Source of the DNA: Limanda limanda
Lineage: Eukaryota; Chordata; Actinopteri; Pleuronectiformes; Pleuronectidae
Assembly: GCF_963576545.1 (NCBI RefSeq)
Contig: NC_083638.1
Location: 27,758,900 to 27,822,899 of the forward strand
Reading direction: 5' to 3'
DNA: 64,000 nt
Each line of letters opens with the position of its first letter. Positions within the stretch are counted from its first letter, which is position 1. This document shows positions 1 through 12,105 of the stretch, one piece after another. A program made the translations under genes and the position numbers. The notes under the pieces are model-generated. The model was not told the origin of the DNA. It worked only from the letters and a program-made list of their open reading frames with translations, and searched no databases.

Positions 1-496
1 ACATTTTTCTACATAATTTTCGAAATTGCATCGAGGCCTCAAAGTCCCGTGGCAGCAGGAAACTGATTCTTTGGAGGGGACACTTCCCCTAAGCACTGGA
101 AAACATCATATTCTCTGTCAGTACCTTAGCAATATTAAATCACACTGAATTGTGTTGTCTGCTTTGCTGCATATGAGCAGAGAGTCCAACTGGACGATGG
201 TAAATGAACACCTGCTGAGTCACTGGCACCAATGAAATTGAATTAGCAATTACTTCCTACTACCATTGATGGAGAGGTCACTGTCAGTGTAGGGGAGTGA
301 ATAAAATATAACAAGATATTCTGACTGGTCGGAAAAAAAAGAAATGTATTTAACTCCAAGGATTTTAGTTATTTTTTATGATTATTGTAATAAAATGTAT
401 CTTTTTTCTAAGCCTATCCTTATCAGGGTCACAGGGGGTTCAGAGTGTGTCCCTGTCTGCTCTGACTGGCTCAAGAGGCAGAGCTCATCTACCAAC

Positions 497-575
497 ACAC
501 ACACAGGCAACACACACACACAGGCAACACACACACACAGGCAACACACACACAGGCAACACACACACATGGGCA
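497..575 (+). repeat. (CA)n-based minisatellite, GGCA-interrupted
   Basis: Four to five copies of a 15-19-bp unit in which short CA runs are separated by GGCA. Open frames on both strands here are products of the repeat. Confidence 0.85.
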
Positions 576-807
576 AGTTAGAGTTTCCAGTTCACCTGAG
601 CTGCCTGTGGGCAGAAACCAGAGCAGACACGGGCATATGAATGTGCTTCATTTATTTCTAAATGTTTTATTGGGATATCTTTTAAGCAATTTTTTTTTTT
701 TTTTACATAACCACTGAGTAACAGTGGAAATAATAATAAACGCTTGATGTGTTAGTCACTCTTAAGTCAACGCATTTAAAGAATGCCATTTCAGTAACGC
801 GTTGAAC

Positions 808-829
808 AAAAAAAAAAAAAAAAAAAAAA
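808..829 (+). repeat. Poly-A run
   Basis: A run of about 22 A. No retroposed element with target-site duplication was recognised upstream of it. Confidence 0.9.
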
Positions 830-1713
830 GAAGTTGTCAACAATATTATCCTTTGAGGAAATTCTCTTTAGAAACAGTGTGCGGTGAAAATAAGAAGAGT
901 AAAGATACTTTAAATTTCACAGATAAAAAAAACCCAGGGAGCTGTATCTTGGAGGGAACCCCCCCCCGAGTCTCCTGAGATGACGCTCTTCTCCTCTAAG
1001 AAGAAGAACACTCTGCCAAATGGCACGCTGCCCTTTTATGTTGCTTTTCTGCACTTTGTCTACATCGGGACGCCGCGTTGTCGCTAATAGCCGATGAGGA
1101 CGAGGAGCAGCTGCGGTGAGGCAGCGATATTCTAATGGCTCCTCAGATCTTTGGTTGGTTTGTCATCGGGGGGGGGGGAGAAACGACCTGGGCCAGCCCC
1201 AAAGCCAATGTAGACTCCATCTGGATGGAGGCAGACACACACAGGTCCTCGTTCGCCTGCATCTCAATCTGTGCCGCGTGCTCCGAGTGTTTACAGAAGC
1301 CGGCGCCCGCTTGGATCACCACTTTGCCAAGATGTGGCGTGTGTTTATCAGCGTCTCGCTCCGCACACAGTCGCACTCGGCCACATAAACACAGATGCAC
1401 CTCCGGGCGCAAACACACGCTGTCTATGTTTCTCATTGAGTGGCCAGATAAGAAAACACGACATTATCTTTCTGCTGCGCCTGTGAACCTGTGCATACAG
1501 ATGTGCATGTGTCGCTATGCCTGTGTGCATGTGTGTGCACATAACAGGTGCTAACATTGTATCTGAGTTGATGACCTTTTTCTTCTTTGTTGATGCCCGG
1601 CGTTTTTATAAATACCATGCTGATATTCCGGGATATGTAATTACCACACCACAGCAGCCCTCTGCCTCTTTATTAGTTTTCTGACAATGGCCTTCCTCGT
1701 CGTAACGGAGTGC

Positions 1714-1717
<4 letters not shown>

Positions 1718-1782
<65 letters not shown>
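1718..1782 (+). repeat. (GT)n microsatellite
   Basis: About 65 bp of GT with two GC interruptions near 1747-1752. Confidence 0.95.
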
Positions 1783-1783
<1 letters not shown>

Positions 1784-2959
1784 TGGGCATGTTTAAGTGT
1801 GAGTGATGCTCTTCTCTTGTCCTTTTTACACAGCTGAATCCTACAGACACTCCTCATGCAGCTGCTCACATACATCTGATAAAGAAAACGGATTGAGTGT
1901 GTGATGTTGCTTCTATTTATACGTCGGTTTAGCTCGACAATAGTTATAATATCCATGATATCCCATTTCTTATCCAGTTATTCATCCACTTCGTAGAAAT
2001 GATCTCTCGGGATTCATAAATGGATCAAATCCAGTCCAACACATAGATGAAATTAGGACGGAGGGATTTAACCGAGCTGAGATACCTCAGTGCTCTGTAT
2101 TAGTATTCACATCAGATGTCTTGAGCAGGATTTCCACACACAATATGTGTGCTAACATTTACAATGCAAAAATCAGAGCGGGATTCCTGCCTTTGTTGCA
2201 TCACTCGTGCGGAGGGAGAATGGATGTCAAAAAGGTCTCAGTGAATACGTAATTGGATGGTGCTCTGCACGGGCCCGGCGTTTGTCGATAAGGATCACAC
2301 TCCCCAGGTTTGACTCCGGGGATTAGGGCAGAAGCTGTTTGATCTCTGTGGTTTTGCATAAAAATCACAAGTCTCCTGAATCCCGTAGCAAAGGAGCTGA
2401 GTTAGCTAATTGGGAGGGGCTGCTGCATGCATAGACTTCCACTGTAGCTCCGTGTGTCCTCAAGATGCCTTTGACAACGCGACAATTACAGTAAAGTCAG
2501 AGTATTGTGTTAATGATGCTTTCAGAGTGGAGGAGAATAGAGGGGAGTTTTGAGCCATGGAGCAATTGAGGCCCAGTAACAATTCTTACAATACAGAAGA
2601 AAATACAAAATAAAAACACAGTGGCACAAAAAACCCTCATCCCAATCACCGGGCAATCAGACAGGAAACTGAACTCATTCATCGTTAAACAGGAGCCATG
2701 GGCCGCCTCAGCTCGTGAAAGTTTATCCTGAGACAAAGAACTCCAGTCCAGGTCCCCTGTGTCCACATGGGATCCACACGCACCCGAGCAGCCAACGCAG
2801 CAGAAGCAGAGAGGGGTGTGCCAGTTACGGAACATAATTGCTACTAATGACCATTAGGAGTTTGGTTTTCATCCTCCAGGGGCTTTAGAAAAGGCCTTTC
2901 GTCTTATCAGTTGATTGGAAGCAAATAGAAGGGGCCGGATCCTGCATAGTAAGTAAACA

Positions 2960-2976
2960 GGGGGGGGGGGGGGGGG
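2960..2976 (+). repeat. Poly-G run
   Basis: About 17 consecutive G, with a second run of 8 G at 3000-3007. Confidence 0.9.
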
Positions 2977-3311
2977 CTAGAATGGTGTTACTCTATCAGG
3001 GGGGGGAAGCCTAATGGAGTGGCAGGGAGCTCATCCTCGGCTAATGCCTGAGCTGCAACAAATGGACAACTGCTCACAAACCTCTGCTTCACTTGTCAAA
3101 TATTGGTCGCATTTTTTTTCTTCTGCCAGCTGAATAGAGAAAAAAAAATGATGTTGCATCAGTCTCAGGCTTCACTTTATCTTCCTGCTCCTAGCAGCTA
3201 AAAGCTGTAGACCTCTGTGCTGATCTGGAGTAAAGAAAAGACACTTGTGCTTTTCCAGCAGCAGCTCTGGTAACCAACTGTCAGCCATGGCATTTTTTTC
3301 CTCTCTGTGGA

Positions 3312-3334
3312 TTCATTTGCATTATGCAAATGAA
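3312..3334. promoter_or_regulatory. Palindromic double POU-octamer site
   Basis: ATTTGCATTATGCAAAT forms two complete octamers (ATTTGCAT and ATGCAAAT) in inverted orientation around one T. The arms extend to 11 bp each (TTCATTTGCAT / ATGCAAATGAA) without a mismatch. Octamers bind POU-domain factors such as Oct1 and the Brn class. Binding here is inferred from the motif alone. Confidence 0.4.
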
Positions 3335-6300
3335 CAATTGATATGGATCTTCTCCCCTTCGATGAACATTTTGCACAGCAATTTGCCAAGAAAGTAATTA
3401 CTTATTGACAGAGGGATATTACACAGGAAATTGTTGCATAAAATGGCAAAGTCATCTCATTGAAGTGGAGGCAAAAAGTCATATGAATAACAATAATAAA
3501 ATTAGAAATCATCAGCTAAATGGACATGAGTTATTGGGGGCTGCGCTCATCAGGCCTCTTCTCACTGCGCTCTCTTCACCACCACCTGTGGTTGCACTCT
3601 GGGCTCGTCGCTTTGCATTTTAATTAATTCCAAACATTATTAAGGATACAAATTCACTGTCTCACTCCGCTGCTCTGTGCAGTGTAGCTGAGCTGCAGGA
3701 ATATCAACAATTATCCATATTGTGATGGAATATCTATGCCATGTTTCTGTAAAATGCATGTCACATTGTGTCGAAATGAGTTAATAAAGGCTTTTTTTAA
3801 CTCTTAACATGGCGAAACTGAAGAGCTGGAGAATATTTTTTAAACCAATCAATTTCTCAGTCTGCTTAAATAATCAGAAACTGCTCGTTCCAGTATACAT
3901 AGAAGTGGAAGGATCAGGTGAGGAGGTCTTCACAGTTTATTTAGATGGACATCATGTTCTACTCACAGCACACCCGAGTGCAGTTTGTCTCAACAAGATT
4001 CCCTCTGTTGAATTATAAATCAAAGGCTGGTTTCAAAAGCTATGTAAATGCATTCAACTCTTTTCTTAAGGCCAGTTTTTAGTGCAGGACTATTTCAGCA
4101 CTGAGGCAACATCAAAACAACCCGAACCTTGGCACACTTCAACACATTGACCTCCACTCACCTTGAACACAAAAACTAATTTCTAATGTTTCATCTCATA
4201 GCTGTATTTTCTATTGTCTGTTTCCACCTTAAGAAATGGTTTCCCCGCACGCTGATGCCTGCGTGTCTGCGTCAGCACCATCCTGGCTCTAATATCGAGC
4301 ATCCCGAGAGATTGGCACCTGGAGGAAGGCAGAAAAAGGGAAAAGGAAAAAAAACGGCCTGTGTGCAGCTGCATTTTCTTTCTCAGTAATCGAATCCCTC
4401 AAAAGGGTCCCATTTTTCTTCATCTCCCCAGGTCCACAGGACCTTTAAACAGAGCAAGGCACCAAAAGAAGGCGCCATAGAACACAATTATAATTCCAAT
4501 ATAGTCTTGTAAAGAAAATGTAAACAGATAGCCGGCCTGCAAAGCTGCCCCCATTTTCCCAGAAGACTGGTAATAAAGTAGAAAAGATGTAATACTGGAA
4601 GAGGCTTTTTACCCCCTGTCCTTTTCTCACTCCAGAAATTGAAAAAGTGCGGCGCTCTGCAATGACACTGGTAGAAGGAGGGACACTGAGATTTATGAGC
4701 GATTTAAAGGTGAGACAGAGGAGATTCTACCAGAGGTATAACGCAGTTTGCAAATGAACTGTAATACATGAGCATTGACATGGAATAATTGATAATCCAT
4801 AGCTCCTGTAGAGCCTTAAATTTCCACTGCTGTAATGTTTTGCCACAGGCTTAATTTCAGAACCCTCAAAAGCAGGGAGCAAATTTTTACTAGTAAAAGT
4901 GCACTGTTTTTCTCTGTATTTATCTGAATTATTTGGCCGAGATATATTTCCATCCCTCTGCATCCTTTCCTCCTCATATTGAATATATTGTGTTCCGTCT
5001 TGGGGGTAGCATTTGTTTTATGCCTGATTTTTTTTTTTCTTCCCCAGTTTCTTCTCCAATCATTGGAATGCAGAGAAAGCAGCAAAAGGCTGCTTATGAT
5101 AATTCCCATGCCGTGGTTGCAACTGTCCCAATAATTACTGGTAGTAGAATCCGCTCGGGCAACACAGCTCAAGGGTGTGAGTGCACGCAGGACTGGATCT
5201 GTGTTTTTGTTGCACTCAACATCTCTCATTTATGTTTTATAAACTGTTGCAACAGTCATGCGGGGTCAAGAGTGTTCCGTTTGTAAACCAAACTGGGTGT
5301 TGACACAGAGCTGAACGATTTTTGGCAACTGAAAATAGCATTCTGTCATCATTTAGTAAGTCATTTGTAAGTTTAAATATTATATATCAGCCAATGTAAA
5401 GATCTAGTGGAGTAATGGCATCCTGCTCTTTGTTTCGGTAGCTGGTTCTGAGCGGTTTAAGTCTTTCCCTTTGAAACAGTTTCATAGGAAACAGTTCCCT
5501 ATGAAACATTCGTCAAGCCCTCCCTGCTTTACGAATGGAGATGGCTCCGGCTCTGATCTGCGATGTAAACATGATGTACTCATTTTCATCTCTTTACCAC
5601 AACTTCAAGAAGAACAAAAACAGCTGTCAACCTGCTCACCTGTTAAACCAGAAACTAAGCAGCTCCAACTACTGTTTTACAGTGTATGTCACAGGTATAC
5701 CAACGAGTATTGCCATGCTAACTAGCTGCTAGCCACCATGCAGGTTCTGTTAATAGTGTGGTGCCCCCTTGAAACACACACATGCCACTGCACCTCACAT
5801 GGAGGCCTAGACCCCGACAGGAGCACCAATGAGACGGATCCATTTTGTTGAGTGTGTACAGCAGCTAGATGGATTTTAATGCTTTTATTCCTTGGTGTCT
5901 CATTTACACATAGTGACTTTATTCAGTTGTGTTTGTGGTCGTGTGTTAAGGAGTCACTTCCGGCTTTGCAACATCCATAGATCCCAGAGGCTTGGTCCGA
6001 GCACAAAGGGATGTTATCGACGTAGAATTTGTTTGTGTTGGAGATGCTTGTTCTACTGCAACATTCAGTGGCAATGAGCCCTTTCAGCTAAAAATCCAAT
6101 GCACCTGTGACAACTTCAAGTAATAGTAAGATCTTGATTCTGTGACCTTAACCACTACAGTGTTAATCCAATCTGGTGGAGTTACTCACTTTAGCTCCAT
6201 GGAGTCTCCTCGTTGGATGATTGTGACGGGCCCCACAGTTTCCTGCTGAGTGTAAATCACACAAAGAAGGAGAAAGGCATTCATGTTTGTACTTGCGTGA

Positions 6301-6377
6301 ATGAATGTGCGTGTGATGGAAGAATCTCAGGCCAAGAGGCAGTAAGGCCCAGCAGGCCATGAAGACGTGAAGGAGGA

Positions 6378-6396
6378 GGGGGGGGGGGGGGGGGGG
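6378..6396 (+). repeat. Poly-G run
   Basis: 19 consecutive G following AGGAGGA. The reverse-strand frame gives a false polyproline ORF. Confidence 0.9.
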
Positions 6397-7759
6397 TGCA
6401 ACAGTTTAGTGTGAGAAGGGGAAATGGCTCGGTGCTACTGCAGCTAGTCATCCGTCTGCTGTGACACCCAGCGTGCATGGAAGATGTCCCCGGGCGAGGC
6501 ACAGAAAGAAGTGTGGTCGCGCTGAGGAGTGGGCGGCAGAGTGGAAGTGTCATCCTCTCTGCAAGTGTCACTCTGTCCGTGGTTCCTTGCGTGTCTGTCG
6601 CACATGGATGCTGTATCTTTAGACATGCTGTCGCTTCCTTAAACGTGCGCTCACACAAAAATGTTTTTTAACCTGTTGCAACGACTTAGCACCTATTGTT
6701 GCCGACGAGAGGACGGAAACCTCAAGGTTTAGCCGCTCCAGGTGAGGAGCAGCACAAATGAAAAGACCAGAAAAAGGTTTCACTCATGGTCCTTGTATGG
6801 ATTCACGTGTGTGAGAACACATTGATCTCCAGCACTGTTGTTTCTCCGCTGTGAATAAATTGAATAGAATTATATGAATGCTATTTTAGTTGTCAGTGCT
6901 GTTCTGCTTATCGAGGTCTCACAACATTCACGACTGTTACATTGTGCACAGTATGCTAATACTTGACTGTTGACAGTTAAGTTTATTCAAGTGTTTGGGT
7001 TAAGTTACTACATATGTGTTTACAATGTTTGCAGTTAAGTTACTTACAAATTCATGTATTCTTTACATATTTGCACATTTAATTATTGACATTTGCGCCG
7101 TAAGAACAGTTGTTGTGTTGAATCTGAGCCTGACCCTCACATTTACCTCAGTGTGAGGCCTTACTGGCTTCTGATTGGTTAGTTCACTCACATGAGAGCC
7201 AGAAGCAGGAAGTGGGTGGTTGTTGATGAGGATGATGGAGAAAAGTAAAGTGTGGCTTTAGTTATCCGTTTACATTCTGTTTTCTCATTAAGAGTTATCC
7301 AACCACCCCACATCGGACCTTCATGTTACACTACTATGCACTGAGGTGAATTCCATTAGAGCGATTCGGTCTATTGAAGAGGATTTTACATTGTATGATT
7401 TTGCCCTAAATTGATGTGCAGCTAAAATATGATTGGCATTAATCACATTAAAGAGAAAGTCCGGCTGACCTTCGATCTAAATTGGCAGTGCCCACTCACT
7501 ACAGATTTCAGACACTGCCGATGTATCGGTATATTTAAAAACACAGATATTTTTGTTATTATTTTAATTTATTTTGTTATCATTAATTGAATCTACATAT
7601 TATATTTGTATTCTTTAGTATTACAATTGTATTTAATTTTTTTCAATTTTTTCTCCCTAATTTTCTCTCCTGACTTATTTGTTTCCATTTGATTGCCCTC
7701 TTAAGTGCCCCTGGACTATCAGTGGTATTGTAAATAACACAATGTGCTTAATCTTGAAA

Positions 7760-7949
7760 ACAATTTTTTCAAATATATTCAATGATGTGTGGCTTCACTC
7801 AAAGCTATAGCGTTAACAGTCAATAAGCAACAGCCACCTTACTGAATCAGATATTCTGTATGGATATTGGACATATAATTGAGCCCTCTGTGTAAATTGT
7901 GGCCCCTTGATGGCCCCTGATTTAAAAAAATTCTAGATCTGCCACTGTC
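7760..7949 (-). repeat. Dispersed repeat, copy 1 (inverted relative to copy at 57581)
   Basis: Read on the minus strand, 7949 to 7900 gives GGCAGATCTAGAATT...AAATCAGGGGCC, which aligns with GTGCTGGATCTAGAATT...AGATCAGGGGC at 57585. Weaker similarity (ATATGTCCAATATCCATACAG, GCTTTGAGTGAAG, TTGAATATATTTG) extends the match to about 7760. The two copies are nearly 50 kb apart in opposite orientation, so this is a dispersed repeat. Confidence 0.55.
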
Positions 7950-9783
7950 TTGAGTAAATGCATTTAAGCATTTACGACATCCACTGTCTCTGGAGAGAGT
8001 AAGTCATGCTGGTTTCTTTTATTATGTGCATGAATTATATATTTTGTAAAACCAATCTTCATCTCTGACGCCCCCCCCTTTCCTCATTACAAGCAATCGT
8101 CGTTAGCCGCGTTACCTTCAGAATCAAGTCTCTCACCGTGGGTTACTTAGTTGTGAGAGGGAGAGAGACAAAGAGACGAAGAGAAGCTGAGGGAGAGCTA
8201 GAGATGCTCTGGATTTTAATGGCTCCTGGTCCCCAAGTGTGGTCATGAGCCTAAAGTGCACCCGACAAGGCCTAACCAAAAGCCCCATGCCGTGTGAGTG
8301 ACAGCATCAAAGTGCATCTACATACTGAGGGCAATTCTTCCCAGCTTTCTGATTTCTTTGCAATTAAAATGGGTGCAGGGATGGAAACGCACGCTGTGAT
8401 TATTTCTTCCCTTTTCTCTATTTTATCTTTCCCCTATACTCTCTTTTCTTTTTTCCCCACTTCCCTCCCGTGAACAACACCGTCGTTCCTCCCGTTTCCT
8501 GTTTGTTATTTTTGTGTACATTATTCCAAACCCTCAGGAGGCCCAGAAGAGGACAGGGGGAATTAAAGAAAATGCGAGAAAAAAGGCTGAGGGGTGAAAA
8601 TGTAGAAAAGACACCAAAGGAGATGTGGCTGAGACGGAGTGAGGGAGAGAGAGTGTGAGGGAGCTGGATTTTCACACTTTTACTTTTAGCACATTGCAAC
8701 GCCATGTTAAAGAAACGATGTGCTGCTGCATGAAAACATCTTTCTGGAATACGACTGTGTGACCCACACAGTCATCACACTGGCTTGTCTTTACCCAGGA
8801 GCACCATCAGACATTTCTTCTGCATCCAATACCACATATCCTTCCATAAATATATCAATCACTACAGACTCATCAAATAACTTTTTTTTGAGCAGTACAA
8901 AGCAAGACCCCAGCAGGATGACATTTATTTGTCAGGTTTATACTCTATCTTCCTTTCTCTCCCTCCCATTAACGGATTGGCTACTCAAGTGCTTTCTCCC
9001 TGTCAAGGGAGCTGCAAAAACTCGGTGCGAGCCAGAATGACGGAAATTACTTTTCTGGCTTCTCTGTGTGGCACTTGCATGAGGCCAGGAGTGTATTTCA
9101 AATGTAATTGAGTCTGGTGTGTTCACAAAGGCAAAGTGACCGGAGCGGCGCACGTTATCCGGCTCTTGGATGTGCGGCCAAACTTTTTACCCTTCAGGAA
9201 TTCAGCTGGAGCTGGTCGGCAATGACACGTGAATGGTTTTGTTTCTTACCTGTGTCCTTGTCCCTTCTCCTCGCCCTCCAAAGTGACTCCAAAGCTCCTC
9301 CATTTGGCTTCCATGTTATTAAATGAAAAGACCTGAGGTTGGGGGGAGTGCACCCTGACTTGCTCGCAGCATCCCACTCGACAGCTCCCTCTGGGGATGC
9401 CACCAAATTCAATTTCACTTTCACTGCCGGCCTAATGACGCCGACGACCCTACGGAGCAAACACAAACTTAAACGTTTTAATCTGTCACAAGCACTCTCT
9501 CACATTATTCCTGATCCTGTGACGTACAGTGGTTTTTTTTTTTTCATCCACCCGTACCAACAGTGCAGGTCAATAGGTCTGGCCACCCCGTTTCTGTGGC
9601 TGTAAGCAGTTTTGCCAGCATCTGGAGCGGCTAAATGGATATTGGAAGCTGTTTCTGGAGCCGAAAGAATGTTGGACAATGGTTGAGATTGATGAGTATT
9701 TGGGCGCTTTCCCTGTGACCCCACTGCATCTGGCAGGAACAAAGTCAGGCAGGTGTGACAGCCAGCATCCATCTACTAGTCAG

Positions 9784-9813
9784 CACACACAAACACACAC
9801 ACACACACACACA
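9784..9813 (+). repeat. (CA)n microsatellite
   Basis: About 30 bp of CA with one AAA interruption, 100 bp before a longer CA tract. Confidence 0.9.
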
Positions 9814-9919
9814 AACCTATGCACAGTGCAGCCTGAGTCTTCCACCAATATGAGCAAGCAAGGATGCACACACATATCTTGTCATATACACACAAGACAG
9901 CAAGTATGTACACGTTCAT

Positions 9920-9946
9920 TCACACACACACACACACACACACACG

Positions 9947-10021
<75 letters not shown>
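9920..10021 (+). repeat. (CA)n microsatellite
   Basis: About 100 bp of CA with CG interruptions near 9945-9950. The His/Thr open frames across it are artefacts. Confidence 0.97.
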
Positions 10022-10023
<2 letters not shown>

Positions 10024-11587
10024 TACTGACTGCCTTCTTAGCAAGCTCCACTGTGTCTTTCCAGAAATTAGTCGTTGTAGCAACGCTGGCTTCCTTCAAA
10101 CGTCTGCTACCTCTCAGGTCTCATTATGGGAGACTAATGTCACACCTACCCTGCGTCCTGACTTGTTAGCACCGGACATGACAACCATTGCGACACATTC
10201 TCACTTAACTGTGTCCTCCCCTGTTGGCTGCACAGGCAAAACCCACAAATTGGGATTTAACATGTATGTGTACACATAAAATAAATTGGACTCAGGTTCT
10301 AAAAGCTGTCAGTATTTACATAGAAATAGGCATACAGCTATAGGTAAGAGGACAACTAAAATAAATGGACAAGTAAACGAACAAAAATACTTCAATTAAA
10401 GTGGTGGATAATCCAGACTGTACCATAGACTGTATAGAAAGTATAGGAGAATTTTGAGTAAAACACTAATCACCAACACCATGAGAGCATGTACACAAGT
10501 CAACTGGCTCCGTATGCTGTGAGTTGTGCAAATAAGCAATTATTTTGTGCAATGAAAAAAATAACATAATGTAGGGGATGGACAAAGTGGGATACATATC
10601 ATATAACAGGCAGATATTAGTTTAGAGTAAAAAAATATAGATTTTAAACTGTAAATGTCATTTCTAATGGCATGAAGGTCTCAAACTATATCATCATTTC
10701 TACGTTGAGCTATTAATAAAATTATGAGTTCAAATGTTTTCTGCTATTGAGCAGTGATCTGTTATGTTTGAACTTTCGGAGGATTATTCAAAAATATGTG
10801 GAGTATTGTTTCCTGAAATAGATTTTGCTCTTGAACCCTTTTTTTATTTGTGTGCGATTGTTTTCATTTCAGTGTTTATCACAAACGAAATTTCAATCAT
10901 TCCCAAAACTCAGAGATAGATATCTACAAACCTGAGCGATTCCAACAGCATGGATGAACATGACTGCACATATCTTTGATCAGGCTCATGTTTTCATTAT
11001 GATTCTGATTTCCATCCAGCTCAAAATGCATAAAGAGCAATGCTATTCATCTTAATCAACTCAGCACGGACAAAGGCACAGCAGGTCTGACACTACTACA
11101 CACACTTAGCTCCAGTTAGGAGCGGATCACTGTCTGTAGTTAGTATTCTCAACACATCCTTACACCAATTCACTGCATCTTTAGAAATACAGACTTTACA
11201 AATTACTGCATATTAAACCACAATTAACTTGTGTATTACATGGCAAATTTTGGTTTTGCGTGTTTTCTCCTTCTCTCCACACTGAGTTTTCCAGAACATG
11301 ATCTTGTGTACAAATTGCTTTTAATACACATATTTATATTCAGCCTACAGTATACGACAGAGTGAATGTTCCACTTGAAGAGCAACTTCACACCTTGTCT
11401 GGAGGGTGGTGGTGGTGGTGGGGGGGGGTTATGTTGTAGTTGTTTCATGAGTAATTTAGCATCTAGTGGTCAGACTCAGAATTAGATGCATTTTTCCAGA
11501 TTCCCTGTGAGAAGGGAAAATAGTTTCTTTGTGATGATTAGATAAAAAAGTGGATCTGGCATCATGTTACTCTATATTTTGCCTTTC

Positions 11588-11800
11588 TATAAATCAATCA
11601 AATATTATTTGTAATGCCCATATTCACAAATCACAAAATTTCTCATAGGGTGTAACATCCTCTGCCCTTAATCCTTGACAAGAGAAAAGAAAAACAACCC
11701 AAAAAAAAACATTAACAGGGGAAAAAACCTAGAAACCTCAGAGAGAGCCACATGTCAGGGATCCTGTAATAGATGCCACTATTATTATAATCTGTCGTTA
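11588..11800 (+). repeat. Dispersed fish-type interspersed repeat
   Basis: The order of blocks (AATCACAAAATTTCTCATAGGG, TAACATCCTCTGCCCTTAATCC, a stretch of CCAAAAAAAAAC, ACAGGGGAAAAAACCTAGAAACC, AGAGAGAGCCACA, then GGGATCC and TAATAGATG) matches a very common teleost repeat normally reading AATCACAAATTTGCCTCAG... in the same order. The copy is diverged. Family name not assigned. Confidence 0.55.
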
Positions 11801-12073
11801 TTGCAGAGAAAGAAGCAAAAACAAAAGTAAAGACATTCCTAGTTGTTTTACCAAATGTACAGTATATCATTTATGATATTTTCACATTTGTTTAAGACAA
11901 GCCCTTTAAGTCTGTGCTGGTGATCATGACATATATTTGGTTTCTGACCCCACATGTTGCTCAAGGTGGTGTTTGTTTTCACCACAACATGAATTCCCCC
12001 CAAAAAACAACAACATTTACAATCTGCCAGGCTTTCAAAAACATCACACATGTTAATTTAAATATCTGTCAGA

Positions 12074-12105
12074 CATGTGTGCATGACAGCTGTCCTGCAC
12101 ACATG
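12074..12105. repeat. 32-bp near-perfect palindrome
   Basis: Arms CATGTGTGCATGACAG and CTGTCCTGCACACATG meet with no spacer and pair at 15 of 16 positions. No function is recognised. Confidence 0.7.

Noticed and set aside
1050..1420. CpG-containing block with overlapping open frames that might be an upstream exon
   Set aside because: No cadherin signal peptide, propeptide or GWVWNQ-type strand is encoded, and no exon boundaries fit.
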